Shown here: positions 41,055 through 49,968 of the stretch, piece by piece
How the letters are laid out: every line of letters starts with the position of its first letter
Numbering within the stretch: the stretch's first letter is position 1
From: G965213525 sp965213525
Lineage (GTDB): Bacteria > Actinomycetota > Acidimicrobiia > Acidimicrobiales > Poriferisodalaceae
NCBI GenBank assembly: GCA_965213525.1
Contig: OZ243889.1
Coordinates: forward strand, 1,054,001 to 1,118,000
Direction of reading: 5' to 3'
DNA: 64,000 nucleotides
Translations under genes and position numbers: made by a program
The notes under the pieces: model-generated
Told to the model about the DNA's origin: nothing
The model's input: the letters and a program-made list of their open reading frames with translations, nothing else
The model's database searches: none

Positions 41055-41402
41055 ATGTCGGTCGATCGGTGGTGCCGGGTCACCGCCCTCGTCGGGGCCG
41101 TGACCCTCCTCGGGGGGGCCGCCGGCTGCGGAGACGACGACGACGGCGACGTCGCCTCCGTGGTGACCGGGCCGCCGGGCACCTCGGTGGCCGACGCCGC
41201 CTGTGCCAACGCCTTCGAGGCCGTCCTCGTCGACGAGGCGAGCATCGAGGTCACCCTCGAGGCGTGCGAGACCCGCCAGGAGTGGCTCGACGCAGCCGGC
41301 GACTTCCCCGCCGTGCTGGGCGACGACGACCCCGCCGTCGTCCTCGACTCGGCGTGCGCCGACACCGGTGGTGCCTCCGACGTCTGTGAGCGACCCTCCT
41401 GA
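41055..41402 (+). CDS. Small lipoprotein, hypothetical
   Basis: A 115-residue protein with a signal peptide ending LVGAVTLLGGAAGC, a lipobox with Cys at about residue 25, then GDDDDGDVAS. The mature part, about 90 residues, is acidic and has Cys in ADAACANAF, LEACETRQ, DSACADTG and DVCERPS, so two disulfides are possible. ATG 41055 is chosen because the signal peptide begins there. Anchored outside the membrane; function unknown. It lies 54 nt before the diiron oxidase-like gene. Confidence 0.65.
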   Translation: MSVDRWCRVTALVGAVTLLGGAAGCGDDDDGDVASVVTGPPGTSVADAACANAFEAVLVDEASIEVTLEACETRQEWLDAAGDFPAVLGDDDPAVVLDSACADTGGASDVCERPS

Positions 41403-41444
41403 TGTCGCGCAGGCGTCGGAAGGTGGCGGTGACCAGGGCATCGA

Positions 41445-41450
41445 TAGCGT
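41445..41450 (+). promoter_or_regulatory. Putative -10 hexamer TAGCGT of the alternative-oxidase-like gene (leaderless)
   Basis: TAGCGT is followed by 6 nt and ATG 41457, with no Shine-Dalgarno. Confidence 0.5.
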
Positions 41451-41456
41451 CGAACC

Positions 41457-42167
41457 ATGGTCACATCCGACGCTGGACCCGGGACCACAGCTGACGTCGA
41501 GGCGCTCAGGGCGGCGGCCGACCAGGCCTCCGGTCAGCCTCGGCGCCGCTACGGACCCGCCGCCCGTGCCCTGTTCAAGGCCCTCGACGTCCTGTACGGG
41601 CGCGCCGATGACCTCGAGCGGTTCAGGGTCCTCGAGGTGGTGGCCCGGGTGCCGTACCAGGCCTGGGAGCAGGTCGCCTTCATCGCGGTCACCCACACCG
41701 CCGGGTCGCCGACGTTCGCTCGACGCGTGCACGACCGGGTGCTGGAAGCCCGGACCCAACAGGACAACGAGCTGTACCACCTGTTGATCATCGAGGAGCT
41801 GCTCGACCGTGGCGGCTACCGCCGTTCGCTGCTCCGGGGCCGACTGCTGCCCCAGGCGATGGCCTTCGTCTACTACCAGCTGTCCTGGGTGCTGTACGTC
41901 GCTCGCCCTCGGTGGTCCTATGAGCTCAACGCCGACTTCGAGGACCACGCCCTGCACTCCTACCTCGAGTTCCTCGACGCTCATGCCGAGCTCGAGACGA
42001 CCCCCTGGCACAGCGAGTTTGCCGCCGAGTACGGGTCCTGGCCCACCGTGGCCGACGTGGTTCGACGCATCGCCCTCGACGAGCTCCACCACCGCGACGA
42101 GTCGCTCCGCCGGGTCGATCAGGCCCGCTTCGCGGCGCCGCCGCCCGACGCCGAACCGGCGGCGTAG
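41457..42167 (+). CDS. Alternative-oxidase-like (PTOX-type) diiron protein
   Basis: A 236-residue protein with all six ligand positions of the alternative oxidase diiron centre: Glu60 in FRVLEVVARVPYQAWEQ, Glu105 and His108 in TQQDNELYHLLIIEEL, Glu162 in NADFEDHALHSYLEFLD, and Glu209 and His212 in ALDELHHRDES (second ExxH). LYHLLIIEEL and the Tyr-rich FVYYQLSWVLYVARP are very like plastid/bacterial PTOX. Such enzymes oxidise quinol and reduce O2 to water without proton pumping, bound to one membrane leaflet. ATG 41457 is 6 nt after TAGCGT. Quinol specificity is inferred. Confidence 0.8.
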   Translation: MVTSDAGPGTTADVEALRAAADQASGQPRRRYGPAARALFKALDVLYGRADDLERFRVLEVVARVPYQAWEQVAFIAVTHTAGSPTFARRVHDRVLEARTQQDNELYHLLIIEELLDRGGYRRSLLRGRLLPQAMAFVYYQLSWVLYVARPRWSYELNADFEDHALHSYLEFLDAHAELETTPWHSEFAAEYGSWPTVADVVRRIALDELHHRDESLRRVDQARFAAPPPDAEPAA

Positions 42168-42227
42168 GCGGACCGGTCGCCGCCCGGGGTCGTCGCCGTC
42201 CCTGCGCCGCAACGGCGCGCCCGCCAC

Positions 42228-42233
42228 TACGGT
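42228..42233 (+). promoter_or_regulatory. Putative -10 hexamer TACGGT of the repeat-protein gene (leaderless)
   Basis: TACGGT ends 8 nt before ATG 42242, with no Shine-Dalgarno. Confidence 0.45.
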
Positions 42234-42241
42234 CGGCCCTC

Positions 42242-43945
42242 ATGGCACCGACCACGTCGAGTCCCCCGCTTCGGTCCGCCGACGTCCTGCGGCCCGGTTG
42301 CTCGCAGCCCACCGTCGGGCGCGCCCACCGACCGGCCCGTACGGCGGTCCTCGGCCTGGTCGCATCGGTCGTGGTGGCCTCGATCGCCCTCATCGTTCCG
42401 TCGGCGTCGGCACAGGACGCCCCGTCGTTGGTGGTCGGGCGCGACGGAGCCCCCTCGCCAGAAGACCTGGACGGGCTGGGCGGCTCCACCCCGGTCGGGG
42501 CGGCAGCCGGAGCCGAAGGTGAGTTGTGGGTGGTCGACGCCGACGGTGTCGTCGCCACCGCCGGCGGGGCGGCCCACCACGGAGACCTGGAGGGCGTCGC
42601 CGTGAACCGCCCGGTCGTCGGCATGGCCGCCACCCCAACCGGCGACGGGTACTGGCTCGTCGCTGCTGACGGCGGCGTCTTCTCCTACGGCGACGCCGAC
42701 TTCCACGGCTCCACCGGCGGCCTCACCCTCAACCGACCGGCGGTCGGCATGGCCGCCACCCCAACCGGTGACGGGTACTGGCTCGTCGCTGCTGACGGCG
42801 GCGTCTTCTCCTACGGCGACGCCGACTTCCACGGCTCCACCGGCGGCCTCACCCTCAACCGACCGGCGGTCGGCATGGCCGCCACCCCAACCGGTGACGG
42901 GTACTGGCTCGTCGCTGCCGACGGCGGCGTCTTCTCCTACGGCGACGCCGAGTTCACCGGCTCGACGGGATCCGAGCCCCCCGCCGACGGGGTGGTCGCC
43001 ATGGCGCCGGGCCCTGATGGCGGCTACGTGCTGGCCACGTCGTCGGGGCGGCTCGTCGGATTCGGCCCGACGGTCACCGACGGACCCTCCCCGACCGGTA
43101 CGACCATCGCCGTGGTGGCCGCCCCCGGCGGCGGGTGGTGGATGATCGGCAGCGGCGCGATCACCCTGCCCTTCGGCGGCACCGAGATCTTCGCCGACGG
43201 CCGCCGCCTCGTCGCCCACTACGGCTCGCCGATCAGCCCCCGCCTCGGCATCCTGGGCACGCTGCCCCCCGACCAGGCCGTGCAGGCGGTCATCGACCGG
43301 GCGGCCCAGTACGGCACCGTCGGGGTCGACGTCATCCCCGCCGTCGAGATCATCACCACCATCGCCACCAGCGCCCCCGGGGCCGACGGCGACTACAGCG
43401 GGGCCGTCGACGACGCCGAGCTCGCAGCTCTGGTCGATGCGGCGACGGCCCGCGGCGTCTACGTCGTGTTGGACCTCCAGCCCGGCCAGAGCGACTTCTT
43501 GACCCAGGCCAGGGCCTACGAGCAGTACCTCGTGCGCCCCAACGTCGGCCTGGCCCTCGACCCGGAGTGGCGGATGGGCCCGGGACAGGTGCCCGCCGAG
43601 GTGATCGGATCGGTCGGAGCGGCCGAGGTCAACGCCACCTCGGCGTACCTCGCCGAGCTCGTGGCCGCAAACGGCCTGCCCGAGAAGCTGATGGTCATCC
43701 ACCAGTTCACCCCCGACATGGTGCGCGATCGCGACGCCATCGTCGACCGCGACGGGGTGGCGGTGCTGTACCACGCCGACGGCTTTGGCGGAGCCGAGGC
43801 CAAGCTCGGCGATCTGCGCCGCTTCGCCGGCGAGGCCCCGTTCCGCACCGGGTTCAAGATCTTCCTCGACGAGGACAGCTACCTCTTCTCCCCGGCAGAG
43901 GTGCTGAGCCTGGACCCCCGGGTCGACCTCGTCACCTACCAGTAG
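42242..43945 (+). CDS. Secreted repeat protein with C-terminal barrel-like domain
   Basis: A 567-residue protein. A hydrophobic segment (TAVLGLVASVVVASIALIVP, about residues 35-60, ending SASA) looks like a signal peptide with a long N-region. Residues ~95-240 hold tandem 42-residue repeats of the VGMAATPTGDGYWLVAADGG / VFSYGDADFHGSTGG type, usual in secreted acidimicrobial proteins and probably a beta-propeller-like fold. The C-terminal ~250 residues are globular with an alpha/beta pattern (YGTVGVDVIPAVEIITTIA, RGVYVVLDLQPGQSDF, VGLALDPEWRMGPGQ, MVIHQFTPDM), resembling a glycoside-hydrolase-type barrel; catalytic residues are not assigned. It is followed after 16 nt by the PEP-mobile-domain gene. 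Confidence 0.7.
   Translation: MAPTTSSPPLRSADVLRPGCSQPTVGRAHRPARTAVLGLVASVVVASIALIVPSASAQDAPSLVVGRDGAPSPEDLDGLGGSTPVGAAAGAEGELWVVDADGVVATAGGAAHHGDLEGVAVNRPVVGMAATPTGDGYWLVAADGGVFSYGDADFHGSTGGLTLNRPAVGMAATPTGDGYWLVAADGGVFSYGDADFHGSTGGLTLNRPAVGMAATPTGDGYWLVAADGGVFSYGDAEFTGSTGSEPPADGVVAMAPGPDGGYVLATSSGRLVGFGPTVTDGPSPTGTTIAVVAAPGGGWWMIGSGAITLPFGGTEIFADGRRLVAHYGSPISPRLGILGTLPPDQAVQAVIDRAAQYGTVGVDVIPAVEIITTIATSAPGADGDYSGAVDDAELAALVDAATARGVYVVLDLQPGQSDFLTQARAYEQYLVRPNVGLALDPEWRMGPGQVPAEVIGSVGAAEVNATSAYLAELVAANGLPEKLMVIHQFTPDMVRDRDAIVDRDGVAVLYHADGFGGAEAKLGDLRRFAGEAPFRTGFKIFLDEDSYLFSPAEVLSLDPRVDLVTYQ
42617..42966 (+). repeat. 126-nt in-frame tandem repeats, nearly identical
   Basis: Copies begin at 42617, 42743 and 42869 (126 nt, 42 codons each). 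The first two are almost identical at DNA level (for example one C/T change in ACCGGC/TGACGGG); the third diverges after about 97 nt. A decayed earlier copy lies upstream. This suggests recent duplication or gene conversion and possible copy-number variation. Confidence 0.9.
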
Positions 43946-43961
43946 CCACGAGAGGCGTGCG

Positions 43962-45689
43962 ATGGACGACCGCTGGTTCTGTGACACCGAGCTGGGGCAG
44001 CGGTTCCCCGGCTTCACCCGAGGCAACGCCGCCGATGTGCTGCCTGACCCCGTCAGCCCCCTCGGGTGGACCTTCGTGTGGGAGGGCGCCATCGCGCCTG
44101 GCGCCCGGGACGGGTTCATCGACTACGGCCTGCTCGACTGGAGCGAGTTCGACGACCCCACCCATCCAGACACCTTCGGGCTCTTCGGCGGGTACTTCTA
44201 CAACCCGCTGTCCCTGGTCCGCCTCATGGGCGCCCGGATCCCGGGCGGGTCGCCCGAGATGGTCGACGCCGCCTTCTTCGACGACCGCGACGACGTCCCG
44301 CCCTATGAGCGCGAGGACTGGCACGACAGCGAGCGCCACGCCGCCAAGCTGACCGAGACGCTCGGCTGGGTGATGTCGGCCACCGAGGTGTCCAGGGTCG
44401 ACGCCGACCGGGTGTGGGCCAACCGCATCCGGGCCGAACGGCCCGACCTGAGCTCGACGCACGAGGCCGTCCTGTTGGCCCGGGCCCGGTCGCTGGTCCC
44501 GGTCCTCGAGGAGATGTTCGACTCGAGCATCTACGCCTCGCTCGGGTCGTCGGTGGGGCCGGGGGCGCTCGCCGCCATCTGCGAGGGCCTCGGCGATCCG
44601 AGCCTGGTCGTGCGGCTGCTGGCCGGCATCGAGGTCGACTCGGCCCAGCCGTCCTGGCAGATGTGGGACCTGTCACGCCTCGTCGCCGGTTCGTCGACCC
44701 TGACCGCCGCCTTCGATGCCGGGGTCAGCGGGCTGCCAGGACGCCTCGAGGCCGCCACCGACGCCGACACCACCGCCTTCTGGGCGCGGTTCGGACAGCT
44801 CCTGGTGGCCTACGGGTCACGGGGGCCCAACGAGTGGGACCTGCGGGCCAAGGTCTGGGAGACCCACCCCGAGCTGGCCCTGGCCGCGATCGACCGCATG
44901 CGCCTCGCCACCGACGGCGCCGCCCCCGGCGTGCGTCACGCTGCGGCGCTGGCCGAGCGCGACCGGGTGCTCGCCGACGTGCGGGAGCGGCTCGCCGACG
45001 ACGCCGAGGCCACCACCACCTTCGAGGCGGCCATGGCGTCCTCGGCGATGTTCCTCGCCGCCCGGGAGCGCTACAAGACCAACTGCGTCAAGGTCATCGG
45101 TGAGATCCGCCTGTGCGTGCTCGAGCTGGCCCGCCGGGCCGTCGACGCCGGCCACCTCGACCACCCGTGGCAGGTGTTCATGTGCCGAGCCGACGAGCTC
45201 GACGCCATCCGGTTCGAGCCCGCCACCCTGCGCGACGAGCTGGCCCGTCGAGAGGCCGCCTACCACGAGCTGTTCGAGCTGGTGCCCCCCTACGTCGTGC
45301 ACCGACAGGTTCCGCCGCTGTCGGAGTGGGCTCGGCGCTCGGATGCGGGATCGCCGCCGGCCGGCGCGGGTGAGGTGCTCACCGGGGTCGGTGGGTCGGG
45401 CGGGTCGGCCACCGGTACGGCGCGGGTGCTGCTCGACCCGTCGGATCCGAGCGTGCTCGGCCCCGGCGACGTGCTGGTCGCCCCCAACACCGACCCCTCG
45501 TGGACCCCGCTGTTCGTCCCCGCCGCCGCGGTGGTCGTCGACGTCGGGGCGATGGGCAGCCACGCCATGATCATCAGCCGGGAGCTGGGCATCCCCTGTG
45601 TCGTCTCGGTCCCCGATGCCACGTCCCGCATCCCCGACGGGGCCACGGTCACCGTCGACGGGACCAACGGCACCGTGACCCTGGCCTGA
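43962..45689 (+). CDS. PEP-utilising-enzyme mobile-domain protein without an ATP-grasp domain
   Basis: A 575-residue protein. The N-terminal ~450 residues (GFTRGNAADVLPDPVSPLGW, FGLFGGYFYNPLSLVRLMGA, YGSRGPNEWDLRAKVWETHP) resemble the C-terminal half of PEP-synthase/rifampicin-phosphotransferase-like enzymes. The last ~85 residues are the swivelling phosphohistidine domain: VLVAPNTDPSWTPLFVPAAA, VVVDVGAMGSHAMIISRELG (His of the mobile loop) and GIPCVVSVPDATSRIPDGA. No ATP-grasp nucleotide-binding domain is present, so a separate kinase or a different phospho-donor would be needed. ATG 43962 follows GAGAGG. The substrate is unknown. Confidence 0.75.
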   Translation: MDDRWFCDTELGQRFPGFTRGNAADVLPDPVSPLGWTFVWEGAIAPGARDGFIDYGLLDWSEFDDPTHPDTFGLFGGYFYNPLSLVRLMGARIPGGSPEMVDAAFFDDRDDVPPYEREDWHDSERHAAKLTETLGWVMSATEVSRVDADRVWANRIRAERPDLSSTHEAVLLARARSLVPVLEEMFDSSIYASLGSSVGPGALAAICEGLGDPSLVVRLLAGIEVDSAQPSWQMWDLSRLVAGSSTLTAAFDAGVSGLPGRLEAATDADTTAFWARFGQLLVAYGSRGPNEWDLRAKVWETHPELALAAIDRMRLATDGAAPGVRHAAALAERDRVLADVRERLADDAEATTTFEAAMASSAMFLAARERYKTNCVKVIGEIRLCVLELARRAVDAGHLDHPWQVFMCRADELDAIRFEPATLRDELARREAAYHELFELVPPYVVHRQVPPLSEWARRSDAGSPPAGAGEVLTGVGGSGGSATGTARVLLDPSDPSVLGPGDVLVAPNTDPSWTPLFVPAAAVVVDVGAMGSHAMIISRELGIPCVVSVPDATSRIPDGATVTVDGTNGTVTLA

Positions 45690-45790
45690 GCCCCGCGGCC
45701 CGCCGCACGACGACGGCGACCGTGACCGGGTGCGGAGCGACGTGCGACGATGTGACCCCCGACGCACCCGACACGAGGAACGACGCACCT

Positions 45791-47419
45791 GTGGAGATGC
45801 ACTTCGCCACCATCTGGGAGGCCGTGAGCGACGCGGTCGGCGATCACACCGCCCTCGTCCAAGGCGACCTTCGCCGGTCGTGGAGCGACTACGAGGCTCG
45901 CTCGGCACGACTCGCCGGGGCACTCACCGAGCACGGGCTGGGTCCTGACTCCAAGGTGGCGATCTTCCTCTACAACTCCCCCGAGTACGCCGAGTCGCAG
46001 TTCGCAGCGCTCAAGCTGCGGGGCGTCCCGGTCAACGTCAACTACCGCTACCGCGACGACGAGCTCGCCTACCTGCTCGACGACAGCGACGCCGAGGCGG
46101 TGGTGTTCCACGGCGCCCTCGCCGACCGGGTGGCGCGGGTGAAGGATCGGTGCCCGGCGGTCAAGGCCTGGATCCACGTCGATGACGGCGAGGGCGACCC
46201 CGTCGAAGGAGCCCTGGCCTACGAGGACCTCTGCACCGGCGCCGACCCGATGCCGCGCATCTCCCGGCAGCCGAGCGACGTCTACATGCTCTACACCGGG
46301 GGCACCACCGGCATGCCCAAGGGGGTGATGTACGAGCTCGGCAGCTTCACCGAGCAGTTCGTCACCCAGATGCCGATGTTCCTCCAGATCCCCCCCGTGG
46401 AGGATCTCGACCGCATCGCCGAGGTCACCGCAGACGTCGTCGCGGCTGGCAACGCCCTGGTGTCGTCGACCGCCGCGCCCCTGATGCACGGCACCGGGGC
46501 GTGGCTCGGGCTCATGGCCCCTCACCTCTTCGGCGGCACCTGCGTGCTGTTCGACAGCCGCAGCCTCGACCCCGACCTCATCTTCTCGACCATCGCCGCC
46601 GAGGGCGTCAACCTCAGCGTCATCGTCGGGGACGCCTTCGCCCGCCCGATGCTGCGCGCCCTCGACGATGCCGCCGAGCGGGGCGAGCCCCACGACCTGT
46701 CGAGCTTCCGGTTGCTGATCAGCTCCGGGGCGATGTTCTCCCACGACGTGAAGATGGCGTTGATCGACCGGCACGCCGAGCACCTCGTGATCGTCGACGC
46801 CCTCGGCTCGACCGAGGGGGCGATGGGCACCTCGATCACGATGAAGGGCCTGCCGCCCTCGACGGCCAAGTTCGCCGCCCAGCCCACCACCAAGGTCTTC
46901 GACGACGACGACGCGGAGGTCGAGGCTGGGTCGGGCCAGATCGGGTGGGTCGCCACCTCGGGCGCCATCCCCTTCGGGTACTACAAGGATGAGCAGAAGT
47001 CGGCGCGGACGTTCCGGGAGATCGGCGGGGTGCGGTACTCCTTCCCCGGCGACCAGGCCACCGTCGACGCCGACGGCACCTTGGTGCTGCTCGGCCGCGG
47101 CTCGAACTGCATTAACACCGGCGGCGAGAAGGTGTGGCCCGAAGAGGTCGAGGAAGCGGTGAAGTCGGCCGACGACGCGGTGGAGGACTGCCTCATCTTC
47201 GGCGTCGACGACGAGCGCTTCGGGCAGCGGGTCGTGGGCGTCTTCTCGACCGTGCCCGGCCGAGACGTCGACGCCGAGCACCTGGTCGCCGCCGCCCGGG
47301 ACAGGTTGGCGGCGTTCAAGGCGCCGCGCCAACTTGTGCGCGTCGAGCGTGTGCCCCGCACGCCCTCGGCCAAGGCCGACTATCCGGCCGCCAAGGAGCG
47401 CTTCCTCGCCTCGGTCTGA
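45791..47419 (+). CDS. Acyl-CoA synthetase (AMP-forming, FadD-like)
   Basis: A 542-residue ANL-superfamily ligase. VYMLYTGGTTGMPKGVMY is the AMP-binding P-loop motif, ALGSTEGAMGTSITMKG the A5-like region, YSFPGDQATVDADGTLVLLG the A7/A8 hinge, and INTGGEKVWPEEVEEAVKSA the A8 motif. KADYPAAKERF near the end has the A10 catalytic Lys in TPSAKADY. It activates a carboxylic acid with ATP and CoA; similarity to FadD3/FadD19-like synthetases suggests a bulky or steroid-derived acyl group, which is inference. GTG 45791 is chosen because the homology starts there, with AGGAACG upstream. Confidence 0.87.
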   Translation: MEMHFATIWEAVSDAVGDHTALVQGDLRRSWSDYEARSARLAGALTEHGLGPDSKVAIFLYNSPEYAESQFAALKLRGVPVNVNYRYRDDELAYLLDDSDAEAVVFHGALADRVARVKDRCPAVKAWIHVDDGEGDPVEGALAYEDLCTGADPMPRISRQPSDVYMLYTGGTTGMPKGVMYELGSFTEQFVTQMPMFLQIPPVEDLDRIAEVTADVVAAGNALVSSTAAPLMHGTGAWLGLMAPHLFGGTCVLFDSRSLDPDLIFSTIAAEGVNLSVIVGDAFARPMLRALDDAAERGEPHDLSSFRLLISSGAMFSHDVKMALIDRHAEHLVIVDALGSTEGAMGTSITMKGLPPSTAKFAAQPTTKVFDDDDAEVEAGSGQIGWVATSGAIPFGYYKDEQKSARTFREIGGVRYSFPGDQATVDADGTLVLLGRGSNCINTGGEKVWPEEVEEAVKSADDAVEDCLIFGVDDERFGQRVVGVFSTVPGRDVDAEHLVAAARDRLAAFKAPRQLVRVERVPRTPSAKADYPAAKERFLASV

Positions 47420-47570
47420 GCCGGTCACAGCCCCGGGAGACCTCGACGCACCGACGGCGGGCCCGGCGCACACGGCTGTTGGGGATCGCCCGCTACGGTC
47501 ACCGAGCGGGCGATCGCACCGGTCCGAGGGTCACCGACGGCGGCCCCTGACAGCAGAGGAGGGCCACGAC

Positions 47571-49058
47571 GTGGAGCACCACGACGTCTTGGTGGTGGGG
47601 GCGGGCATCTCGGGCATCAGCTCGGCGTGGCACCTGCAGAACCGGTGCCCGGATCGGACCTTCGCCATCCTCGAGGGCCGCGGCGACATCGGCGGCACCT
47701 GGGACCTGTTCCGCTACCCGGGGGTGCGATCCGACAGCGACATGCACACCCTGGGCTTCTCGTTCCAACCGTGGACCGCCGAGCGCTCCATCGCCGACGG
47801 GCCGTCGATCATGGCGTACCTGCGCCGGACCGTCGCCGAACACGGCATCGACCGCCACATCCGGTTCCACCACCGGGTGCGCCGGGCCGAGTGGTCGACG
47901 CCCGACGCCCGTTGGACCCTCGAGGTCGAGCGCACCGACACCGGCGAGATCGTCGAGATGTCCTGTGAGCTGCTGCACATGTGCTCGGGGTACTACTCCT
48001 ACCGGGGCGGGTACCTGCCCGATCTGGCGGGCGCCGAGGACTTCGCCGGCACCATGGTGCACCCCCAGGATTGGCCTGATGACCTCGACCACCGAGACCG
48101 GCGTGTCATCGTCATCGGGTCGGGGGCCACGGCGATGACCCTGGTGCCCGCCATGGCCGCTGAGGCCGCCCACGTCACGATGCTGCAGCGGTCCCCCACC
48201 TACGTCGTGGCCCGTCCCGACACCGATCCCATCGCCGCCAAGCTGCGCCGCTGGCTGCCCGGCCGCCTCGCCTACGCGCTCACCCGCCGCAAGAACGTCG
48301 CCCTGCAGCGGCTCATGTACCGCCGCACCCGCAGTGCCCCTGACAAGGTGCGCGCCAAGCTCCTCGGCGAGGTGCGCAAGCACCTCGGGCCCGAGTACGA
48401 CGTCGACACCCACTTCACCCCCAGCTACGACCCGTGGGACCAGCGCCTGTGCCTGGTCCCCAACGCCGATCTGTTCGAGGCCATCTCCTCGGGCCGGGCG
48501 TCGGTGGTGACCGATCACATCGACACGATCACCGAGACCGGCATCCGCCTCCGCTCGGGGGCCGAGCTCCAAGCCGACGTCATCGTGGCCGCCACCGGCC
48601 TGCAGCTGGTCACGATCGGTGAGATGGACTTCGCTGTCGACGGCGAGCCCGTCGACTTCTCGGCGACGTGGACCTACAAGGGCCTCGCCTACTCCGGCGT
48701 GCCCAACCTGGTGTCGACCTTCGGCTACGTCGCTGCCAGCTGGACGTTGCGGGCCGATCTGATCTCGGCGTGGATGTGTCGCCTGTTGAACCACATGCGC
48801 GACACCAACACCCGCATCGCCACGCCGCGCCTGCGTCCCGAGGACGTCGGCATGGCGCCCCGCCCGTGGATCGACGACTTCTCGGCGGGCTACATGCAGC
48901 GGATGATGCCGGTGATGCCCCGCCAGGGGGATCGCGACCCCTGGGTCAACACCCAGGACTACGCCCGTGACCGCAAGCTGATCGGCAAGGCCCCGATCGA
49001 CGACGGGGTGGTGCGCTTCGAGCGGCGACCGACCCCGGTCGGCGCCGGCGCGCGCTAG
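47571..49058 (+). CDS. Flavin-containing monooxygenase/Baeyer-Villiger monooxygenase (EthA-like)
   Basis: A 495-residue class B flavoprotein monooxygenase. DVLVVGAGISGISSAWHLQN is the FAD GxGxxG, DIGGTWDLFRYPGVRSDSD the conserved GGTW/RYPG region, VIVIGSGATAMTLVPAMAAE the NADPH-binding motif, and DVIVAATGLQLV the ATG motif. It matches the EthA-type Baeyer-Villiger group, which inserts oxygen next to a ketone or oxidises S/N atoms. GTG 47571 follows GGAGGG. A TACGGT hexamer lies at 47494-47499. The stop codon shares CTAG with the opposite-strand DUF427 gene stop (49055-49058). Confidence 0.87.
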   Translation: MEHHDVLVVGAGISGISSAWHLQNRCPDRTFAILEGRGDIGGTWDLFRYPGVRSDSDMHTLGFSFQPWTAERSIADGPSIMAYLRRTVAEHGIDRHIRFHHRVRRAEWSTPDARWTLEVERTDTGEIVEMSCELLHMCSGYYSYRGGYLPDLAGAEDFAGTMVHPQDWPDDLDHRDRRVIVIGSGATAMTLVPAMAAEAAHVTMLQRSPTYVVARPDTDPIAAKLRRWLPGRLAYALTRRKNVALQRLMYRRTRSAPDKVRAKLLGEVRKHLGPEYDVDTHFTPSYDPWDQRLCLVPNADLFEAISSGRASVVTDHIDTITETGIRLRSGAELQADVIVAATGLQLVTIGEMDFAVDGEPVDFSATWTYKGLAYSGVPNLVSTFGYVAASWTLRADLISAWMCRLLNHMRDTNTRIATPRLRPEDVGMAPRPWIDDFSAGYMQRMMPVMPRQGDRDPWVNTQDYARDRKLIGKAPIDDGVVRFERRPTPVGAGAR

Positions 49059-49870
49059 CTTGCTGTGCCGCCGGTCGCCTCGTCGTCGACCTCGACGACC
49101 ACACGCTCTCCCGGCACGGCGCAGAGGTGCCCCGCCACCCGAGAGGCGTCGTCAAGGGGCCGCTGGTAGCAGAAGAGGGCGTCGCTGACCACGGTGGCGT
49201 CGACCTCGACATCGAAGTACGACGCCTCCCCCTTGTAGGGACAGACCGTCGTCGTCGTCGACGACCGGGTCAGCGCCAGACGCACGTCGTCTGGCGGCAG
49301 GTACCAGCGGTTCTCCAGCCCCGTCTCTGACAGCACCATGGGTCGATGGCTGTCGGCCACGGCCACCCCGTCGACGAGCACGCGGACGTGGCGGCTGGAA
49401 CGACGCACGTCGACCCGGTGGTACGGGTCGCGCAGGTGCCCCTCGACCCGTTCGTCCTCGTCGAACCAGGCGTCAGCGGCGTCCCAGCTCAGCGCGGCCT
49501 TCCCCGCCAACCAGGAGGCCGGGTCGATCGGGTCTCGGTAGGCCCACACGGCGTCGGGCACGCGGCGATCGCCGATCACCAACGACCGGTAGGACGCGTC
49601 GCCCTTGAACGGGCAGTGCGTCGTGGTGTCGGTGTCCACGAGCGCGTCGTGGTCGAGGTCGTCGTCGGGCACGTAGAGCACGGGCAGCAGGTTGGATTCG
49701 TGGACGAGCTGGCCCCGTCGGGTGTCGAGCACGACCCGCCCCGCCCAGGTCGCGCGGACCCGACGGGGGAACGGGGTCATCAAGAGCCGGTGGCGGGGGG
49801 CCTCGACGGTGAAGTTCGATGGCAGGCTCGGTGTGCTGGCGAGCGGGGCGTCGCCCATGGTGAGGGTCAT
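49055..49870 (-). CDS. Two-domain DUF427 protein
   Basis: A 271-residue protein with two DUF427 units: the first near residues 30-130 (RRVRATWAGRVVLDTRRGQL, THCPFKGDASYRSLVIGD), the second near 165-260 (RHVRVLVDGVAVADSHRPMV, TVCPYKGEASYFDVEVD). CPFKGDASY/CPYKGEASY is the family signature. The function of DUF427 proteins is not established; a small-molecule-binding beta fold is likely. ATG 49870 has GAGGAGG upstream; the frame is open further up but crosses a 19-nt tandem repeat. It is convergent with the monooxygenase gene, sharing the palindrome CTAG as both stop codons. Confidence 0.85.
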   Translation of the reverse strand: MTLTMGDAPLASTPSLPSNFTVEAPRHRLLMTPFPRRVRATWAGRVVLDTRRGQLVHESNLLPVLYVPDDDLDHDALVDTDTTTHCPFKGDASYRSLVIGDRRVPDAVWAYRDPIDPASWLAGKAALSWDAADAWFDEDERVEGHLRDPYHRVDVRRSSRHVRVLVDGVAVADSHRPMVLSETGLENRWYLPPDDVRLALTRSSTTTTVCPYKGEASYFDVEVDATVVSDALFCYQRPLDDASRVAGHLCAVPGERVVVEVDDEATGGTAS

Positions 49871-49930
49871 GCTGGAGGGCCTCCTCGGCGGGTGCGTCAC
49901 ACCCTGGCACCAGCGGAGGCCCACCGCCCT

Positions 49931-49968
49931 CACCCGGGTGCCACGGCCGCACCCGGGTGCCGCGGCCG
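49931..49968. repeat. 19-nt tandem duplication between DUF427 and MscS genes
   Basis: CACCCGGGTGCCACGGCCG (49931-49949) is followed by the same unit with one change (49950-49968), and CACGGCCG begins a third. It lies in the 116-nt gap between two minus-strand genes. Confidence 0.8.

Noticed and set aside
40758..42227. A 489-codon minus-strand gene
   Set aside because: All but the last 56 codons are the shadow of the lipoprotein and alternative-oxidase-like genes on the plus strand. Only 40758-40928 is kept.
42617..42966. The regular 126-nt repeats as a CRISPR array
   Set aside because: There are no spacers. The repeats are contiguous, in frame and code a 42-residue protein unit.
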